NCBI GenBank assembly: GCA_040385245.1
Contig: JAZKHT010000001.1
Span: 496,001 to 560,000, forward strand
Length of the DNA: 64,000 nt
Reading direction: 5' to 3'
DNA from: JAZKHT01 sp040385245
GTDB lineage: Bacteria > Pseudomonadota > Alphaproteobacteria > Rhodobacterales > Rhodobacteraceae
Under the pieces are notes generated by a model. It had not been told where the DNA came from. It searched no databases and saw nothing but the letters and a program-made list of their open reading frames with translations. Position numbers and translations under genes: made by a program. Of the stretch, positions 52,960 to 61,882 are shown in pieces (the first letter of the stretch is position 1; every line of letters begins with the position of its first letter).

Positions 52960-53010
52960 TTGAGTATTTGTGCAAAGAAAAAGCTGGTTTTTCTTCGTCC
53001 AAATACTCAA
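52960..53010. terminator. Bidirectional terminator / Rhodobacteraceae intergenic repeat
   Basis: TTGAGTATTTG (52960-52970) pairs with CAAATACTCAA (53000-53010); inside lies AAGAAAAA-GCTGG-TTTTTCTT. It sits between convergent genes and could terminate both. The GAGTATTT-type sequence is common after genes in this bacterial family. A related partial sequence, without the inverted partner, lies near 55850. Confidence 0.7.
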
Positions 53011-53037
53011 TCCCACACCTCCGCCGGGCGATGTGGG

Positions 53038-53742
53038 TTAGCTTGCGTCGCGGGATTGCGGGTTCAGGCGATGCACAAGATGGGTGAATGTCGCCACCCC
53101 CAGAACCGGAATCACCAGATTGACCAGCGGGATCGACAGCGGTGCCGCCATCAGCGTGCCCGCCAGCCAGACCTTGCCGCGATGTGCGGCATAAAGCGCC
53201 TTTGCCCCGGCACGGCCAAGGCGGCGCATCGCGACAAGGGTGAAATATTCGCGCCCCAGCAGATAACCGTTCACCGCCCAGAACACGACCGGAATGAACG
53301 GCCCCGCAAAGGGATAAAGCGCCAGCGCCAGCGTGTTGGCCAGAACGATCAGCCCAAAGAAATTGACCGACGCGATCACTCCTTCGATCCATGTGACGCG
53401 CGGCACCGGGGGCAGGGCGGGATAATGCCGATCCTCCACCGCCTGTGCGACATCTTCCAGAAACAGCCCGGTAAAGGCGGATGCGACCGGCACCATCAGA
53501 AACACCGACAGCCCCAGCATCAGAAGGGCAGACCCCACGCTGAGCAATGTATCAAGTCCGCCCACCGGCCCGACCAGCGGAATGTCGACGGTGTCAGGCG
53601 TGATCCATTGGATCAGCGTCAGAAACGCGGCATAAACCGCCACCAGCAGCGCCAGTGACAGGGCGACGCCGATCCAGACCACCCGGCGAAACCGCGCATC
53701 GTCCCATTGCGACAACGCTGCAAGAAAGGCGCGCCAGATCAC
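53038..53742 (-). CDS. EI24/CysZ-like membrane protein
   Basis: A 234-residue membrane protein with about five helices. LTLIQWITPD, SAFTGLFLEDVAQAVEDRHYP near residue 87 and REYFTLVAMRR near residue 163 are shared with the EI24 domain family, which includes the sulfate channel CysZ. No cysteine biosynthesis genes are adjacent, so the transport role is uncertain. It overlaps the nitroreductase stop by 4 bp. Confidence 0.85.
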   Translation of the reverse strand: MIWRAFLAALSQWDDARFRRVVWIGVALSLALLVAVYAAFLTLIQWITPDTVDIPLVGPVGGLDTLLSVGSALLMLGLSVFLMVPVASAFTGLFLEDVAQAVEDRHYPALPPVPRVTWIEGVIASVNFFGLIVLANTLALALYPFAGPFIPVVFWAVNGYLLGREYFTLVAMRRLGRAGAKALYAAHRGKVWLAGTLMAAPLSIPLVNLVIPVLGVATFTHLVHRLNPQSRDAS

Positions 53743-54314
53743 GCGGCAGCCCAGGTGATCAGTTTTGACAGGTCGGGGCGTGGGCGGTCCGGCATGGGCG
53801 CTACCTTGGTCGCGATGTGGATGATGCCTGCCACGGTTTCGCCGGGGCCGCAGCCAAAGGCCGCCGCCGCAAAGGCCGTATCATGCGCGGGCCAGCCCGT
53901 CAGCCAGTTCGCGCCCCAACCCGCCGCTGTGGCCGCTGTCAGGATGTTCATGCACAGCGCACCGGCGGACAGTACCTGTTCGATCTGGGGGATCTTTTCT
54001 GACGGCCTAGGCGATGAAATCACCGCGACGGCCAGATGACCAAGGTCATATTGCCCGCGCCCCTTGCCGATCTTTTCGGCGTCGCCGCCCAATTCATTCG
54101 CCCGCGCCTCGGCCAGATCGGCCAAGCGTCGCATCGCGGGCCTTTCGATCACCACCAGCCGCCAGGGTTCCAGCTTGCCGTGGTCGGGCACGCGGGTGGC
54201 GGCGGTCAGGATGTCCATCAACCCCTCGCGGGACGGAACGGGCGGGGTCATCACCTTGGCCGGATAGGACTGGCGGGTGGACAGAAAGGCAAGCATGTCG
54301 GGATGGGCGGGCAT
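53739..54314 (-). CDS. Nitroreductase family protein (YdjA-like)
   Basis: A 191-residue FMN oxidoreductase. STRQSYPAKVMTPPVPSRE near residue 12 and PDHGKLEPWRLVVIERPA near residue 43 are the FMN-binding segments of the short YdjA-like subgroup; GWGANWLTGWPAHD near residue 130 is conserved. The substrate is unknown. The ATG of MPAHPDM has GGAGAGA upstream. Confidence 0.9.
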   Translation of the reverse strand: MPAHPDMLAFLSTRQSYPAKVMTPPVPSREGLMDILTAATRVPDHGKLEPWRLVVIERPAMRRLADLAEARANELGGDAEKIGKGRGQYDLGHLAVAVISSPRPSEKIPQIEQVLSAGALCMNILTAATAAGWGANWLTGWPAHDTAFAAAAFGCGPGETVAGIIHIATKVAPMPDRPRPDLSKLITWAAA

Positions 54315-54361
54315 CGGTCTCTCCTGCTTTGGTGCAGGTGTCGGGGAAAGGTGCGGGGGCG

Positions 54362-55471
54362 TCAAGCGGGGGGCGCAGTCAGGGCGCGCCCGACGTCATC
54401 CAGCCATGCGGTCAGAAAGGCATCGAACCGGGCGTCAGGCTGGCGCTTTGCCAGCGTTTCGGCCAGCGGATCGGGTGCGGTGATGGCCGAGCCTGACAAT
54501 TCCTCAATCACGGCATGGCCGCAAAAGGGAACGTACACCTCGGAATAGCCCCCCTCGTGGACCAGCACCAACCGGCCATCGCACAGGGATTCGGCGGCTT
54601 GTTTCACGCGCGCCGTCATGGCGCGAAAGGTGGCGGCGGTGGCCAGCATCCGGCCAAGCGGATCAAGCGCCGCCGCATCGTAGCCGCAGGCGACAACAAT
54701 CGCGTCGGGTGCAAAGCGGTGCAGCGCAGGCAGCACGAACCGGTCCATCGCGGCCAGATAGCCGCTGTGCCCGGTGCCGGGGGGCAGGGGGATGTTGATG
54801 TTCGCGCCAAGACCTGCGCCCCGGCCACGGTCGGTGGCAGCGCCCGTGTCCAGCGGATAGTTGCGGTCCTGATGCAGGCTGATCGTCAGAACCTCGGGGT
54901 CGTCGTAAAAGATCGCTTCGGTCCCGTTGCCGTGATGCACGTCCCAATCGACCACGGCGATGCGACGGGCCAGCCCTTCGGCCTGTGCGGCACGGATGGC
55001 GATGGCGATATTGGCCAGCAGGCAAAAGCCGTTGGGCCAGTCGGGCAGGCAATGATGCCCCGGCGGGCGCGACAGGGCATAGGCGTTGGTCACATCCCCC
55101 GTCAGCACATCGCGCAACGCCCGGATCGCCAGACCGGCAGACAGGGCCGCAATCTCGAACCCGCCTTTGCCAAAGGGGGTACGCAGGCCCAATTCGCCCC
55201 CGCCCGCATCTGACAGCGCCTTGAACGCGTCCAGATAGCTGGCCGGATGCACGCGGCTCAGGTCGGTGGTCGTGGCAGGGGGCGCGCTGCGCAGGGACAG
55301 ATCGGACATCAGGCCCGTCACCTCGATCAGGTTTTTCAGGCGGCGCTTGGTTTCGGGGTTTTCGGGCAGCCCACCGCCGGGCTGCACCAGACCGCCCACC
55401 GGCAGGGTCAGGGCATAGTTGCCGCCCCCGTGCCAAAAGCACCGCTCGTCCGTGTAAAACGCCGTGGTCAT
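54362..55471 (-). CDS. Histone deacetylase superfamily hydrolase
   Basis: A 369-residue zinc amidohydrolase of the class II HDAC/acetylpolyamine amidohydrolase type. The active site histidines are in RPPGHHCLPD near residue 145; zinc ligands lie in DWDVHHGNGT near residue 184 and ACGYDA near residue 262; the terminal EGGYSEVY motif is present. Bacterial relatives deacetylate acetylpolyamines or other small amides. It is divergent from the DUF167 gene. Confidence 0.92.
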   Translation of the reverse strand: MTTAFYTDERCFWHGGGNYALTLPVGGLVQPGGGLPENPETKRRLKNLIEVTGLMSDLSLRSAPPATTTDLSRVHPASYLDAFKALSDAGGGELGLRTPFGKGGFEIAALSAGLAIRALRDVLTGDVTNAYALSRPPGHHCLPDWPNGFCLLANIAIAIRAAQAEGLARRIAVVDWDVHHGNGTEAIFYDDPEVLTISLHQDRNYPLDTGAATDRGRGAGLGANINIPLPPGTGHSGYLAAMDRFVLPALHRFAPDAIVVACGYDAAALDPLGRMLATAATFRAMTARVKQAAESLCDGRLVLVHEGGYSEVYVPFCGHAVIEELSGSAITAPDPLAETLAKRQPDARFDAFLTAWLDDVGRALTAPPA

Positions 55472-55542
55472 GGGACCCCCCTTTTGCTTGTCACAAGCTT
55501 AAGGTGGGGGCAGGGTGCATGGCCAGAGAAAGGGGGTCGACC

Positions 55543-55797
55543 ATGGAAAAAGGCGCGCTTGCGCATCTGGGCCTGGCAGGGGCGCTGATCGCGGTCAAGG
55601 TCACGCCACGCAGCCGCAGGCCGGGGGTGGAACTGGACGGCGACGTGATCCACATCGGCGTCACCGCCGTGCCCGAGGATGGCCGCGCCAATGCCGCGGT
55701 GATCGAGGCGCTGGCCCACGCACTTGGCATCGCAAAGGGACGTCTGGCGCTGGTGCGCGGGGCCACGGTGCGCGACAAGGTGTTTCGGGTTGACTGA
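55543..55797 (+). CDS. DUF167/YggU family protein
   Basis: An 84-residue protein. LIAVKVTPRSRRPGVE, DGRANAAVIEALAHALGI and LVRGATVRDKVFRV are the core of the DUF167 fold, of unknown function. I chose the ATG with AAAGGGGG upstream; an ATG 24 bp earlier (MARERG) is also possible. Confidence 0.85.
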   Translation: MEKGALAHLGLAGALIAVKVTPRSRRPGVELDGDVIHIGVTAVPEDGRANAAVIEALAHALGIAKGRLALVRGATVRDKVFRVD

Positions 55798-55884
55798 CCC
55801 CGCCCCGTCGCGGGTGGCTTTCCGCCCCCCACCGCAGCGCGTCACCCCCAAGGATATTCTTGCCAAAATGAAAGGGCGACGCGG

Positions 55885-56292
55885 TCAGCCCCCCGGCGGC
55901 AACAGCCGGAAATCCGGCAGATCGCGCAAGGCAAGTTCCGGCCCGGCGGGGGAATAGACGACAAACAGGGTCATCGGCCCCGCCCCGGTGTTCAGGGTGG
56001 AATGATAGCGGCTTTCGGGAACATAGACCGTGCAGCCGGGACCGACCGTTTCGGTGATCGGCGTGCCGTCTTCGTCTTCGACCATCTGCTGGCCAGTGCC
56101 GCTTATGACCAGAATGATTTCCTCGGCCCCCGGATGGTTGTGGCGGCTGTGTCCACCGCCGGGTGCCACCGTCACCAGCCCCCCCGAAAACCGTTGCGCG
56201 CCATTCACCTCTGGCCCGACGGTCAGGGCAAGCTGGCCCCAGTCAAAGCCAAAGGCGGAAACCTGTTCGGGGCGGACGAAATAGGGTGACAT
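55885..56292 (-). CDS. Small cupin protein linked to the Tm-1-like genes
   Basis: A 135-residue single cupin. HSRHNHPGAEEIILVISG (near residue 48) is motif 1 with metal-binding His and Glu, and YVPESRYHSTLN near residue 90 motif 2. It probably binds a metal and a small acid or sugar. Two bases separate it from the PEP-hydrolase-like gene, so it is the third gene of a minus-strand operon. Confidence 0.85.
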   Translation of the reverse strand: MSPYFVRPEQVSAFGFDWGQLALTVGPEVNGAQRFSGGLVTVAPGGGHSRHNHPGAEEIILVISGTGQQMVEDEDGTPITETVGPGCTVYVPESRYHSTLNTGAGPMTLFVVYSPAGPELALRDLPDFRLLPPGG

Positions 56293-56294
56293 GG

Positions 56295-57134
56295 CTATCC
56301 CTTTTTGATGGGCAGCGCCTTGAAGGCGCGGGTCTGGTCGGCGATGGCGCGTTCGACGGGCAGGCGTTCCATGCTGCTGGCCCCGTAAAACCCGTGACAG
56401 GTGGCGCACTGGGCAAGGATGTGGGCGGCATCTTCCGGCATGGAGATCGGGCCGCCGTGACACAGCACCAGCACGTCCTGTCGCACCGCGCGGGCGGCGG
56501 CGGCGATGGCGTCGATCTGCCCCACACAATCGTCAAGGCTGTTGGCCGATGTCGCCCCGATGGCGCCACCCGTCGTCACCCCCATATGCGCCACGATGAT
56601 ATCGGCCCCGACGCGTGTCATCGCCACCGCCTCGTCTGGGGTAAAGACATAAGGTGTCGTCAACAGGTCCATCGCGTGGGCGGCGGCGATCATGTCCACC
56701 TCAAGCCCGTAGCCCATGCCGGTTTCTTCGAAACTTTGGCGCATCCGGCCATCGAACAGGCCGATGGTGGGGAAATTCTGCACGCCGGAAAACCCCATCG
56801 TCTTCAGTTCTGCCAGAAACGGCCCCATCAGGATGAAGGGGTCGGTGCCGTTCACCCCGGCCAGCACGGGGGTGTGACGGACCACGGGCAGCACCTCGAC
56901 CGCCATTTCCTTGACGATCTCGTTCGCGTTGCCGTAAGCCAGCAACCCCGAGGCCGACCCCCGCCCGGCCATGCGGTAGCGGCCCGAGTTGTAGATTACG
57001 ATCAGGTCGATCCCGCCCGCCTCTTCCGACTTGGCCGACAGGCCGGTGCCCGCCCCCCCGCCGATGATGGGGATGCCTGCGGCCACAAGGCCGTGCAGGC
57101 GTTTAAGGATGTCGGCGCGGGGAATGGCGGGCAT
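56295..57134 (-). CDS. PEP-hydrolase-like TIM-barrel protein (Tm-1 C-terminal half homologue)
   Basis: A 279-residue TIM barrel of the PEP_hydrolase family (PF09370 type). PIIGGGAGTGLSAK near residue 22, DLIVIYNSGRYRMAGRGS near residue 43, NFPTIGLFDG near residue 119 and HMGVTTGG near residue 184 are conserved. The natural reaction is not established for most members. In the plant protein Tm-1 this domain is fused behind a UPF0261 domain; here the two are adjacent genes separated by 7 bp. Confidence 0.9.
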   Translation of the reverse strand: MPAIPRADILKRLHGLVAAGIPIIGGGAGTGLSAKSEEAGGIDLIVIYNSGRYRMAGRGSASGLLAYGNANEIVKEMAVEVLPVVRHTPVLAGVNGTDPFILMGPFLAELKTMGFSGVQNFPTIGLFDGRMRQSFEETGMGYGLEVDMIAAAHAMDLLTTPYVFTPDEAVAMTRVGADIIVAHMGVTTGGAIGATSANSLDDCVGQIDAIAAAARAVRQDVLVLCHGGPISMPEDAAHILAQCATCHGFYGASSMERLPVERAIADQTRAFKALPIKKG

Positions 57135-57141
57135 GGATACC

Positions 57142-58329
57142 TCAGGTCAGGGCGCGAAAGGCGGCAACGCAGGCGGCGGCAAAGGCCGGATCGTTGATGT
57201 GATGGGGCAGGCGTTCGATCTGCCGGTCCGCCGTCCGCTCCACCCCGTTTTCTAGCGCGGCAAACAGGGCGTGATCGGCGGCCGGATCGTGAAAGGGCTG
57301 GCCGGGGGCGTCGAGCATGGAAATCCCGCCTTCGGGCAGCAGCAGGCGCACCGGGCCCTGACACTGGTTCAGCCGCCCCGCGATCCAGACGCCGATTGCG
57401 GCGGATTCCGTGGCCGTGGTGCGCATCAGCGTGACCTGCGGGTTGTGGTGATAGAACAGACGGCCCGCGTATTTGTCGGGCACCGTGTGGGGGGCACCGA
57501 AATTGATCATGTCCAGCGCGCCGACCGATCCCACCCAAGGCAGCCGTGTGCGTGCCACCGCCCCAAGCCGGTCAGGCGTGCAGGGCAACACACCGCCGAA
57601 CAGCATATCCGCGACTTCTGTGGTGGTGATGTCGACAAAGCCTGTCAGCAACCCTGAATCCGCCAGCTTTTCCATCGTGCGCCCGCCGGTGCCGGTGGCG
57701 TGGAAAACCATGCAGTCGTAGCTGTCCTTCAACGCCGCCGTGATTGCGGTGACGCAAGGGGTGGTGACACCGAACATTGTCAGTCCAAGCGCGGGCTTTC
57801 CCTGCGCGGCAGGGGCCGGGTGCAGTGCCATGCCTGTGATGGCATGGGCCGCGTTGTGCAGCACGACGCGGCTGATGCGGTTCAGCCCGGCCAGATCGGT
57901 GACCGCAGGCATCAGGATCAGGTCGGAAATCCCCACATACGGCGCCGTATCCCCCGAGGCGAGGGTCGATACGATGATCTTTGGCACCCCGTAGGGCAGC
58001 GCCCGCATCCCGGCGCTGATGATCGACGTGCCGCCGCCGCCGCCGATGCCGATCACCGCCGCCACATCCTGTGCCACGATGAACCGGGCAAAGGCCCGGC
58101 CCATTTCGGCCACCGCCGTGCCCCGGTCGGTGCCGCCCAGAACGGCCCCCGCCCCGTCGGGATGATGACGCGCCACATCTACCGCCGCGACATCGGTCCA
58201 TCCGGCACCGTCCTGTGTGCCCACATCGACAGTGCAGACCTGCGCCCCCGCCGCCACGATCCGTTCGGCCAGAAAACGCAGCTCTTCTGCCTTGGTGTCG
58301 GCGGTTGCGACAACGTGGATGCGCGCCAT
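57142..58329 (-). CDS. Tm-1-like ATP-binding (UPF0261) protein
   Basis: A 395-residue protein of the UPF0261 family. HVVATADTKAEELRFLAERI at the start, GIGGGGGTSIISAGMRALPYGVPKIIVST near residue 94 and FHATGTGGRTMEKL near residue 214 are family segments; the glycine-rich loops suggest nucleotide binding. It is the first gene of the minus-strand operon with the PEP-hydrolase-like and cupin genes, and faces the ABC transporter. The ATG of MARIHV was chosen; upstream frame is intergenic. Confidence 0.9.
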   Translation of the reverse strand: MARIHVVATADTKAEELRFLAERIVAAGAQVCTVDVGTQDGAGWTDVAAVDVARHHPDGAGAVLGGTDRGTAVAEMGRAFARFIVAQDVAAVIGIGGGGGTSIISAGMRALPYGVPKIIVSTLASGDTAPYVGISDLILMPAVTDLAGLNRISRVVLHNAAHAITGMALHPAPAAQGKPALGLTMFGVTTPCVTAITAALKDSYDCMVFHATGTGGRTMEKLADSGLLTGFVDITTTEVADMLFGGVLPCTPDRLGAVARTRLPWVGSVGALDMINFGAPHTVPDKYAGRLFYHHNPQVTLMRTTATESAAIGVWIAGRLNQCQGPVRLLLPEGGISMLDAPGQPFHDPAADHALFAALENGVERTADRQIERLPHHINDPAFAAACVAAFRALT

Positions 58330-58389
58330 GATGCTGCCCTTTGGGATGCGCTGGCCCGACCATCGTGGCTTGGCCAGAGACAGGGTAAC

Positions 58390-58400
58390 TGGTTGGACCA
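58390..58400. promoter_or_regulatory. GntR/FadR-type operator, Tm-1-like side
   Basis: TGGT-TGG-ACCA is a perfect palindrome, 61 bp before the Tm-1-like start. On the minus strand TTGAAA (complement of 58404-58409) lies just upstream, so the operator could sit within the promoter spacer. It matches the FadR-subfamily pattern TnGTnnnACnA. Confidence 0.6.
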
Positions 58401-58548
58401 GCTTTTCAAGCCTTCTTGTCCAGGGCAGGCAAAGCGCAGCGGTCAATTGACAGGTCCGCTTGCAAAAACCGTATCCATACAGATGTTTAGCCGGTAAACG
58501 ACAGGGAAATCAGCGTGTGGCGGTGGGTTGCGCTGGCCAGATTGCCTC

Positions 58549-58577
58549 TTGACGGAGTTTCTGTGTTGGTAATACCA
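58549..58577 (+). promoter_or_regulatory. Probable promoter and GntR/FadR-type operator of the ABC transporter
   Basis: TTGACG (58549-58554) is a good -35. The second palindrome TGGT-AAT-ACCA (58567-58577) falls exactly where the -10 should be, 82 bp before the binding-protein ATG. Occupancy by a GntR-type repressor would block the polymerase. The rest of the 329-bp intergenic region shows no gene. Confidence 0.6.
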
Positions 58578-58658
58578 GTTGTGTAGTGCCCGACCAAAGC
58601 GGCCCGCAGAATGCCCGCGTGGTCTCGTCAGAGAAGTGCATGAAAGGGAGGAACCATT

Positions 58659-59969
58659 ATGCGCGGGAAATTTGCCGGCCTGTTCGCCGGTATCGGACTA
58701 AGCGTCGCGTCCACCTCTGGGGCCTATGCCCAGGAACTGACCATCTTTTGGGCCGAATGGGACCCGGCAAACTACCTTCAGGAACTGGTCAACGAATACG
58801 AGGCGGAGACGGGCGTTGCCGTCACTGTCGAAACCACGCCATGGGCGGATTTCCAGACCAAGGCCTTTACCGAATTCAACGCCCAAGGCAGCGCCTATGA
58901 CATGATCGTGGGTGACAGCCAGTGGCTGGGTGCCGCATCCGAGGCCGGACATTACGTCGACCTGACCGAGTTCTTCAATGCCAACAAGGTCGGCGAGATC
59001 ATGGCCCCCGCCACGGTCAAATACTATGCCGAATACCCCGGAAATTCCGGCAAGTACTGGGCGATCCCCGCCGAGGGCGATGCCGTGGGCTGGTCTTATC
59101 GCAAGGACTGGTTCGAAGATCCCGCCGAGATGGAGGCGTTCAAGGCCAAGTACGGCTATGATCTTGCCCCGCCCACCGACTGGAAGCAGTTGCGCGACAT
59201 CGCGGAATTCTTCCACCGCCCCGATCAGAACCGGTATGGCATCGCGATCTACACCGACAACTCTTATGACGCGATGGCGATGGGGTTCGAAAACGCGCTG
59301 TTCAGCTTTGGCGGCGAGTTGGGGAACATGGAAACCTACGAGGTTGACGGCATCATCAACGGCCCCAAAGCGGTCGAGGCGTTGACCGCCTACCGCGAAC
59401 TTTATGGCTTTACGCCCCCCGGCTGGGCCAAGACGTTCTTTGTCGAAAACAATCAGGCCATCACCGAAGGTCTGGCCGCGATGTCGATGAACTATTTCGC
59501 CTTTTTCCCGGCCCTGCTGAACGAGGCGACCAATCCCCACGCCGCCAACACCGGCTTTTTCGCCAACCCGGCCGGCCCTTATGGCGACCGCTATGCCGCC
59601 CTTGGCGGGCAGGGCATTTCCATCGTGTCCTACAGCGAGAATCAGGAAGAAAGCTTCAAGTTCCTGGAATGGTTCATCAAGGACGAAACCCAAAAACGCT
59701 GGGCCGAACTGGGCGGCTATACGGCATCGGCAAAGGTGCTTGAATCCGAAGAATTCCGCAACGCGACCCCCTACAACGAGGCGTTCTATCAGACGATGTT
59801 CATCGTCAAGGACTTCTGGGCGGTGCCGGAATTCGCCGAACTGCTGGGGCAGTTGAACAACCGCATCTATCCGCACATCGTCGGCGGTGAAGGCACTGCA
59901 CAAGAGGTGCTGGATGCGCTGGCCGCCGACTGGAAGGCGACCTTCGCCAAATACGGGCGCGGCCAGTAA
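58659..59969 (+). CDS. CUT1-type ABC transporter substrate-binding protein
   Basis: A 436-residue periplasmic protein. A signal peptide ends in AYA near residue 24. The mature part has LTIFWAEWDPANYLQELVNEYEAETG (start of lobe 1), the typical MIVGDSQWLGAASEAGHY region near residue 86, and LGGQGISIVSYS near residue 310, all like sugar- or polyol-binding proteins. AAAGGGAGGA precedes the ATG. It is the first gene of the transporter operon. The ligand is unknown. Confidence 0.92.
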   Translation: MRGKFAGLFAGIGLSVASTSGAYAQELTIFWAEWDPANYLQELVNEYEAETGVAVTVETTPWADFQTKAFTEFNAQGSAYDMIVGDSQWLGAASEAGHYVDLTEFFNANKVGEIMAPATVKYYAEYPGNSGKYWAIPAEGDAVGWSYRKDWFEDPAEMEAFKAKYGYDLAPPTDWKQLRDIAEFFHRPDQNRYGIAIYTDNSYDAMAMGFENALFSFGGELGNMETYEVDGIINGPKAVEALTAYRELYGFTPPGWAKTFFVENNQAITEGLAAMSMNYFAFFPALLNEATNPHAANTGFFANPAGPYGDRYAALGGQGISIVSYSENQEESFKFLEWFIKDETQKRWAELGGYTASAKVLESEEFRNATPYNEAFYQTMFIVKDFWAVPEFAELLGQLNNRIYPHIVGGEGTAQEVLDALAADWKATFAKYGRGQ

Positions 59970-60032
59970 CCTTGCGAAACGTGGGGGGCGTCCGCGCCCC
60001 CCGCCCTGACCTGCTGCGGCGCGGAGGCCCCC

Positions 60033-60920
60033 TTGCCAAGCCAGACCCACCACGCCCACCGTGCGCGCGGACTTAGCGACCTTGCGATCCGCAACCTTTT
60101 CATCATCCCGACGATCATTTTCCTGATCGTTTTCAACATCTTCCCGCTGCTCTATTCGCTGGGCTATTCGTTCACCGACTTTCGCGCCTCGACCAATGCG
60201 CCGGCGAATTTTGTGGGGTTGGACAATTACCGCACCCTGCTGGCCGATCCGTTCATCTGGAAGAATTTCACCATCACCGCCAAATACGTCATCGTTTCGG
60301 TCACCGGGCAGGTGATCGTGGGTTTTGGCGTGGCGATGCTGCTGAATCGCGACATCCCGTTCAAGGGCCTGCTGACCACGCTGTTGCTGCTGCCCATGAT
60401 GCTGTCGATGGCGGTGGTCGGGCTGTTCTGGAAGCTGCTCTATGATCCCAACTTTGGCGTCATCAACTACGCCTTCGGCTTGGGCAATTTCGAATGGCTG
60501 GCCGACCCGGACATGGCGCTTTATGCGATTGCGCTGGCCGATATCTGGATGTGGTCGCCCTTTGTCATGCTGCTGTCGCTGGCCGGGCTGTCTGCCGTGC
60601 CAAAGCACCTGTACGAGGCGGCGGCGATTGACCGCGCGTCGGGGATGTACACGTTCTTTCGCATCACCCTGCCGCTGGTCGCCCCCATCCTGATGATCGC
60701 AATCATCTTTCGCACGATGGAGGCGTTCAAGACTTTTGACCTTGCCTACATCCTTGCCAGCCAACCCACGACCGAGGTGATTTCGATCCGTCTCTACAAG
60801 ATGGCGTTTCAGGAATGGCAGACCGGCCTAAGCTGCGCGCTGGCCTATATCGTGCTGATCATGGTGCTGGCGATCACCAATATCTATGTGAAATATCTGA
60901 ACAAAGTAAAGGAACGTTGA
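60033..60920 (+). CDS. CUT1-type ABC transporter permease 1 (MalF-like)
   Basis: A 295-residue permease with six helices. FIIPTIIFLIVFNIFPLLYS is the first helix. The cytoplasmic EAA loop EAAAIDRASGMYTFFRITLP (near residue 197) contacts the ATPase. The start is TTG after GCGGAGG, 63 bp past the binding protein gene; no ATG is available at the N-terminus. Confidence 0.92.
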   Translation: MPSQTHHAHRARGLSDLAIRNLFIIPTIIFLIVFNIFPLLYSLGYSFTDFRASTNAPANFVGLDNYRTLLADPFIWKNFTITAKYVIVSVTGQVIVGFGVAMLLNRDIPFKGLLTTLLLLPMMLSMAVVGLFWKLLYDPNFGVINYAFGLGNFEWLADPDMALYAIALADIWMWSPFVMLLSLAGLSAVPKHLYEAAAIDRASGMYTFFRITLPLVAPILMIAIIFRTMEAFKTFDLAYILASQPTTEVISIRLYKMAFQEWQTGLSCALAYIVLIMVLAITNIYVKYLNKVKER

Positions 60921-60922
60921 CC

Positions 60923-61882
60923 ATGGCCGCCGTTCGCACAAGGGCCGAGGTCATCCGCCACCGTCTCTCTATCGTCACGCTGATGGTGGTGTTGCTGTTG
61001 TTTCTGGCGCCGATCCTGTGGATCACTGCGACCGCCTTCAAGCCGCGCAATCTGGCGACAACCGTGCCGCCCACCGTGTTCTTCGAGCCTGAGATTTCCC
61101 CCTTCGTAAAGCTGATGACCAAGCGCAGCCAGTTGCGCAGCCCGCCGTCGGACGAAGACTACGCCGCCGCCCCTTGGTGGGAACAGATGGTGTTTGACGG
61201 CGGTGAAAAGGTCGTGCGGTCCGGCAAGGGCGAGGTTCAGCCCTCGGGCTATCCATCGCGCTTTCTGAACAGCCTGATCGTCGCCATCACATCGACCGTG
61301 CTGGCGGTGTCGATGGGCACGATCACCGCCTATGGCTTTTCCCGGTTCCGGGTTCCCGGCGAGGATGACTGGCTGTTCTTCATCCTGTCCACCCGGATGC
61401 TGCCGCCCGTCGTCGTCGCGATCCCGATGTTCCTGATGTACCGCGTGGTCGGGCTGAACGACACGCACCTTGGGCTGATCATCCTCTATACCGCGTTCAA
61501 CCTGTCCTTCTCGGTCTGGCTGATGAAGGGGTTCATCGACGAAATACCGAAAGAATACGAAGATGCGGCGTTGGTGGACGGCTATACGCGGATGCAGGCT
61601 TTCTTCAAGATCGTCCTGCCCGAGGCGGCAACCGGCATCGCGGCCACGGCGGTGTTCTGTTTCATCACCGCCTGGAACGAATACGCTTTTGCGCTGATCA
61701 TGACCAACCGCAAGGCGCAGACGGCCCCGCCTTTTATCCCGTCTCAGGTCGGATCGGGCCTGCCCGACTGGACCGTGATTGCCGCCGGAACCTTTCTGTT
61801 CCTGCTGCCGGTCGCGATCTTCACCTTCCTTCTGCGCAACCACCTGCTGCGCGGCATGTCGTTCGGAGCGATCCGCAAATGA
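60923..61882 (+). CDS. CUT1-type ABC transporter permease 2 (MalG-like) with extended loop
   Basis: A 319-residue permease. After the first helix (about 16-36) there is an unusually long periplasmic loop (about 50-113) rich in charged and aromatic residues (AAPWWEQMVFDGGEKVV). The remaining helices follow, with the EAA loop YEDAALVDGYTRMQAFFKIVLPEA near residue 213. Typical family length is about 280, so the loop adds about 40 residues. AAAGGAACG precedes the ATG, 2 bp past permease 1. Confidence 0.92.
   Translation: MAAVRTRAEVIRHRLSIVTLMVVLLLFLAPILWITATAFKPRNLATTVPPTVFFEPEISPFVKLMTKRSQLRSPPSDEDYAAAPWWEQMVFDGGEKVVRSGKGEVQPSGYPSRFLNSLIVAITSTVLAVSMGTITAYGFSRFRVPGEDDWLFFILSTRMLPPVVVAIPMFLMYRVVGLNDTHLGLIILYTAFNLSFSVWLMKGFIDEIPKEYEDAALVDGYTRMQAFFKIVLPEAATGIAATAVFCFITAWNEYAFALIMTNRKAQTAPPFIPSQVGSGLPDWTVIAAGTFLFLLPVAIFTFLLRNHLLRGMSFGAIRK

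Noticed and set aside
55840..55875. Terminator between DUF167 and the cupin
   Set aside because: Resembles the family intergenic repeat but has no inverted partner or T-run.
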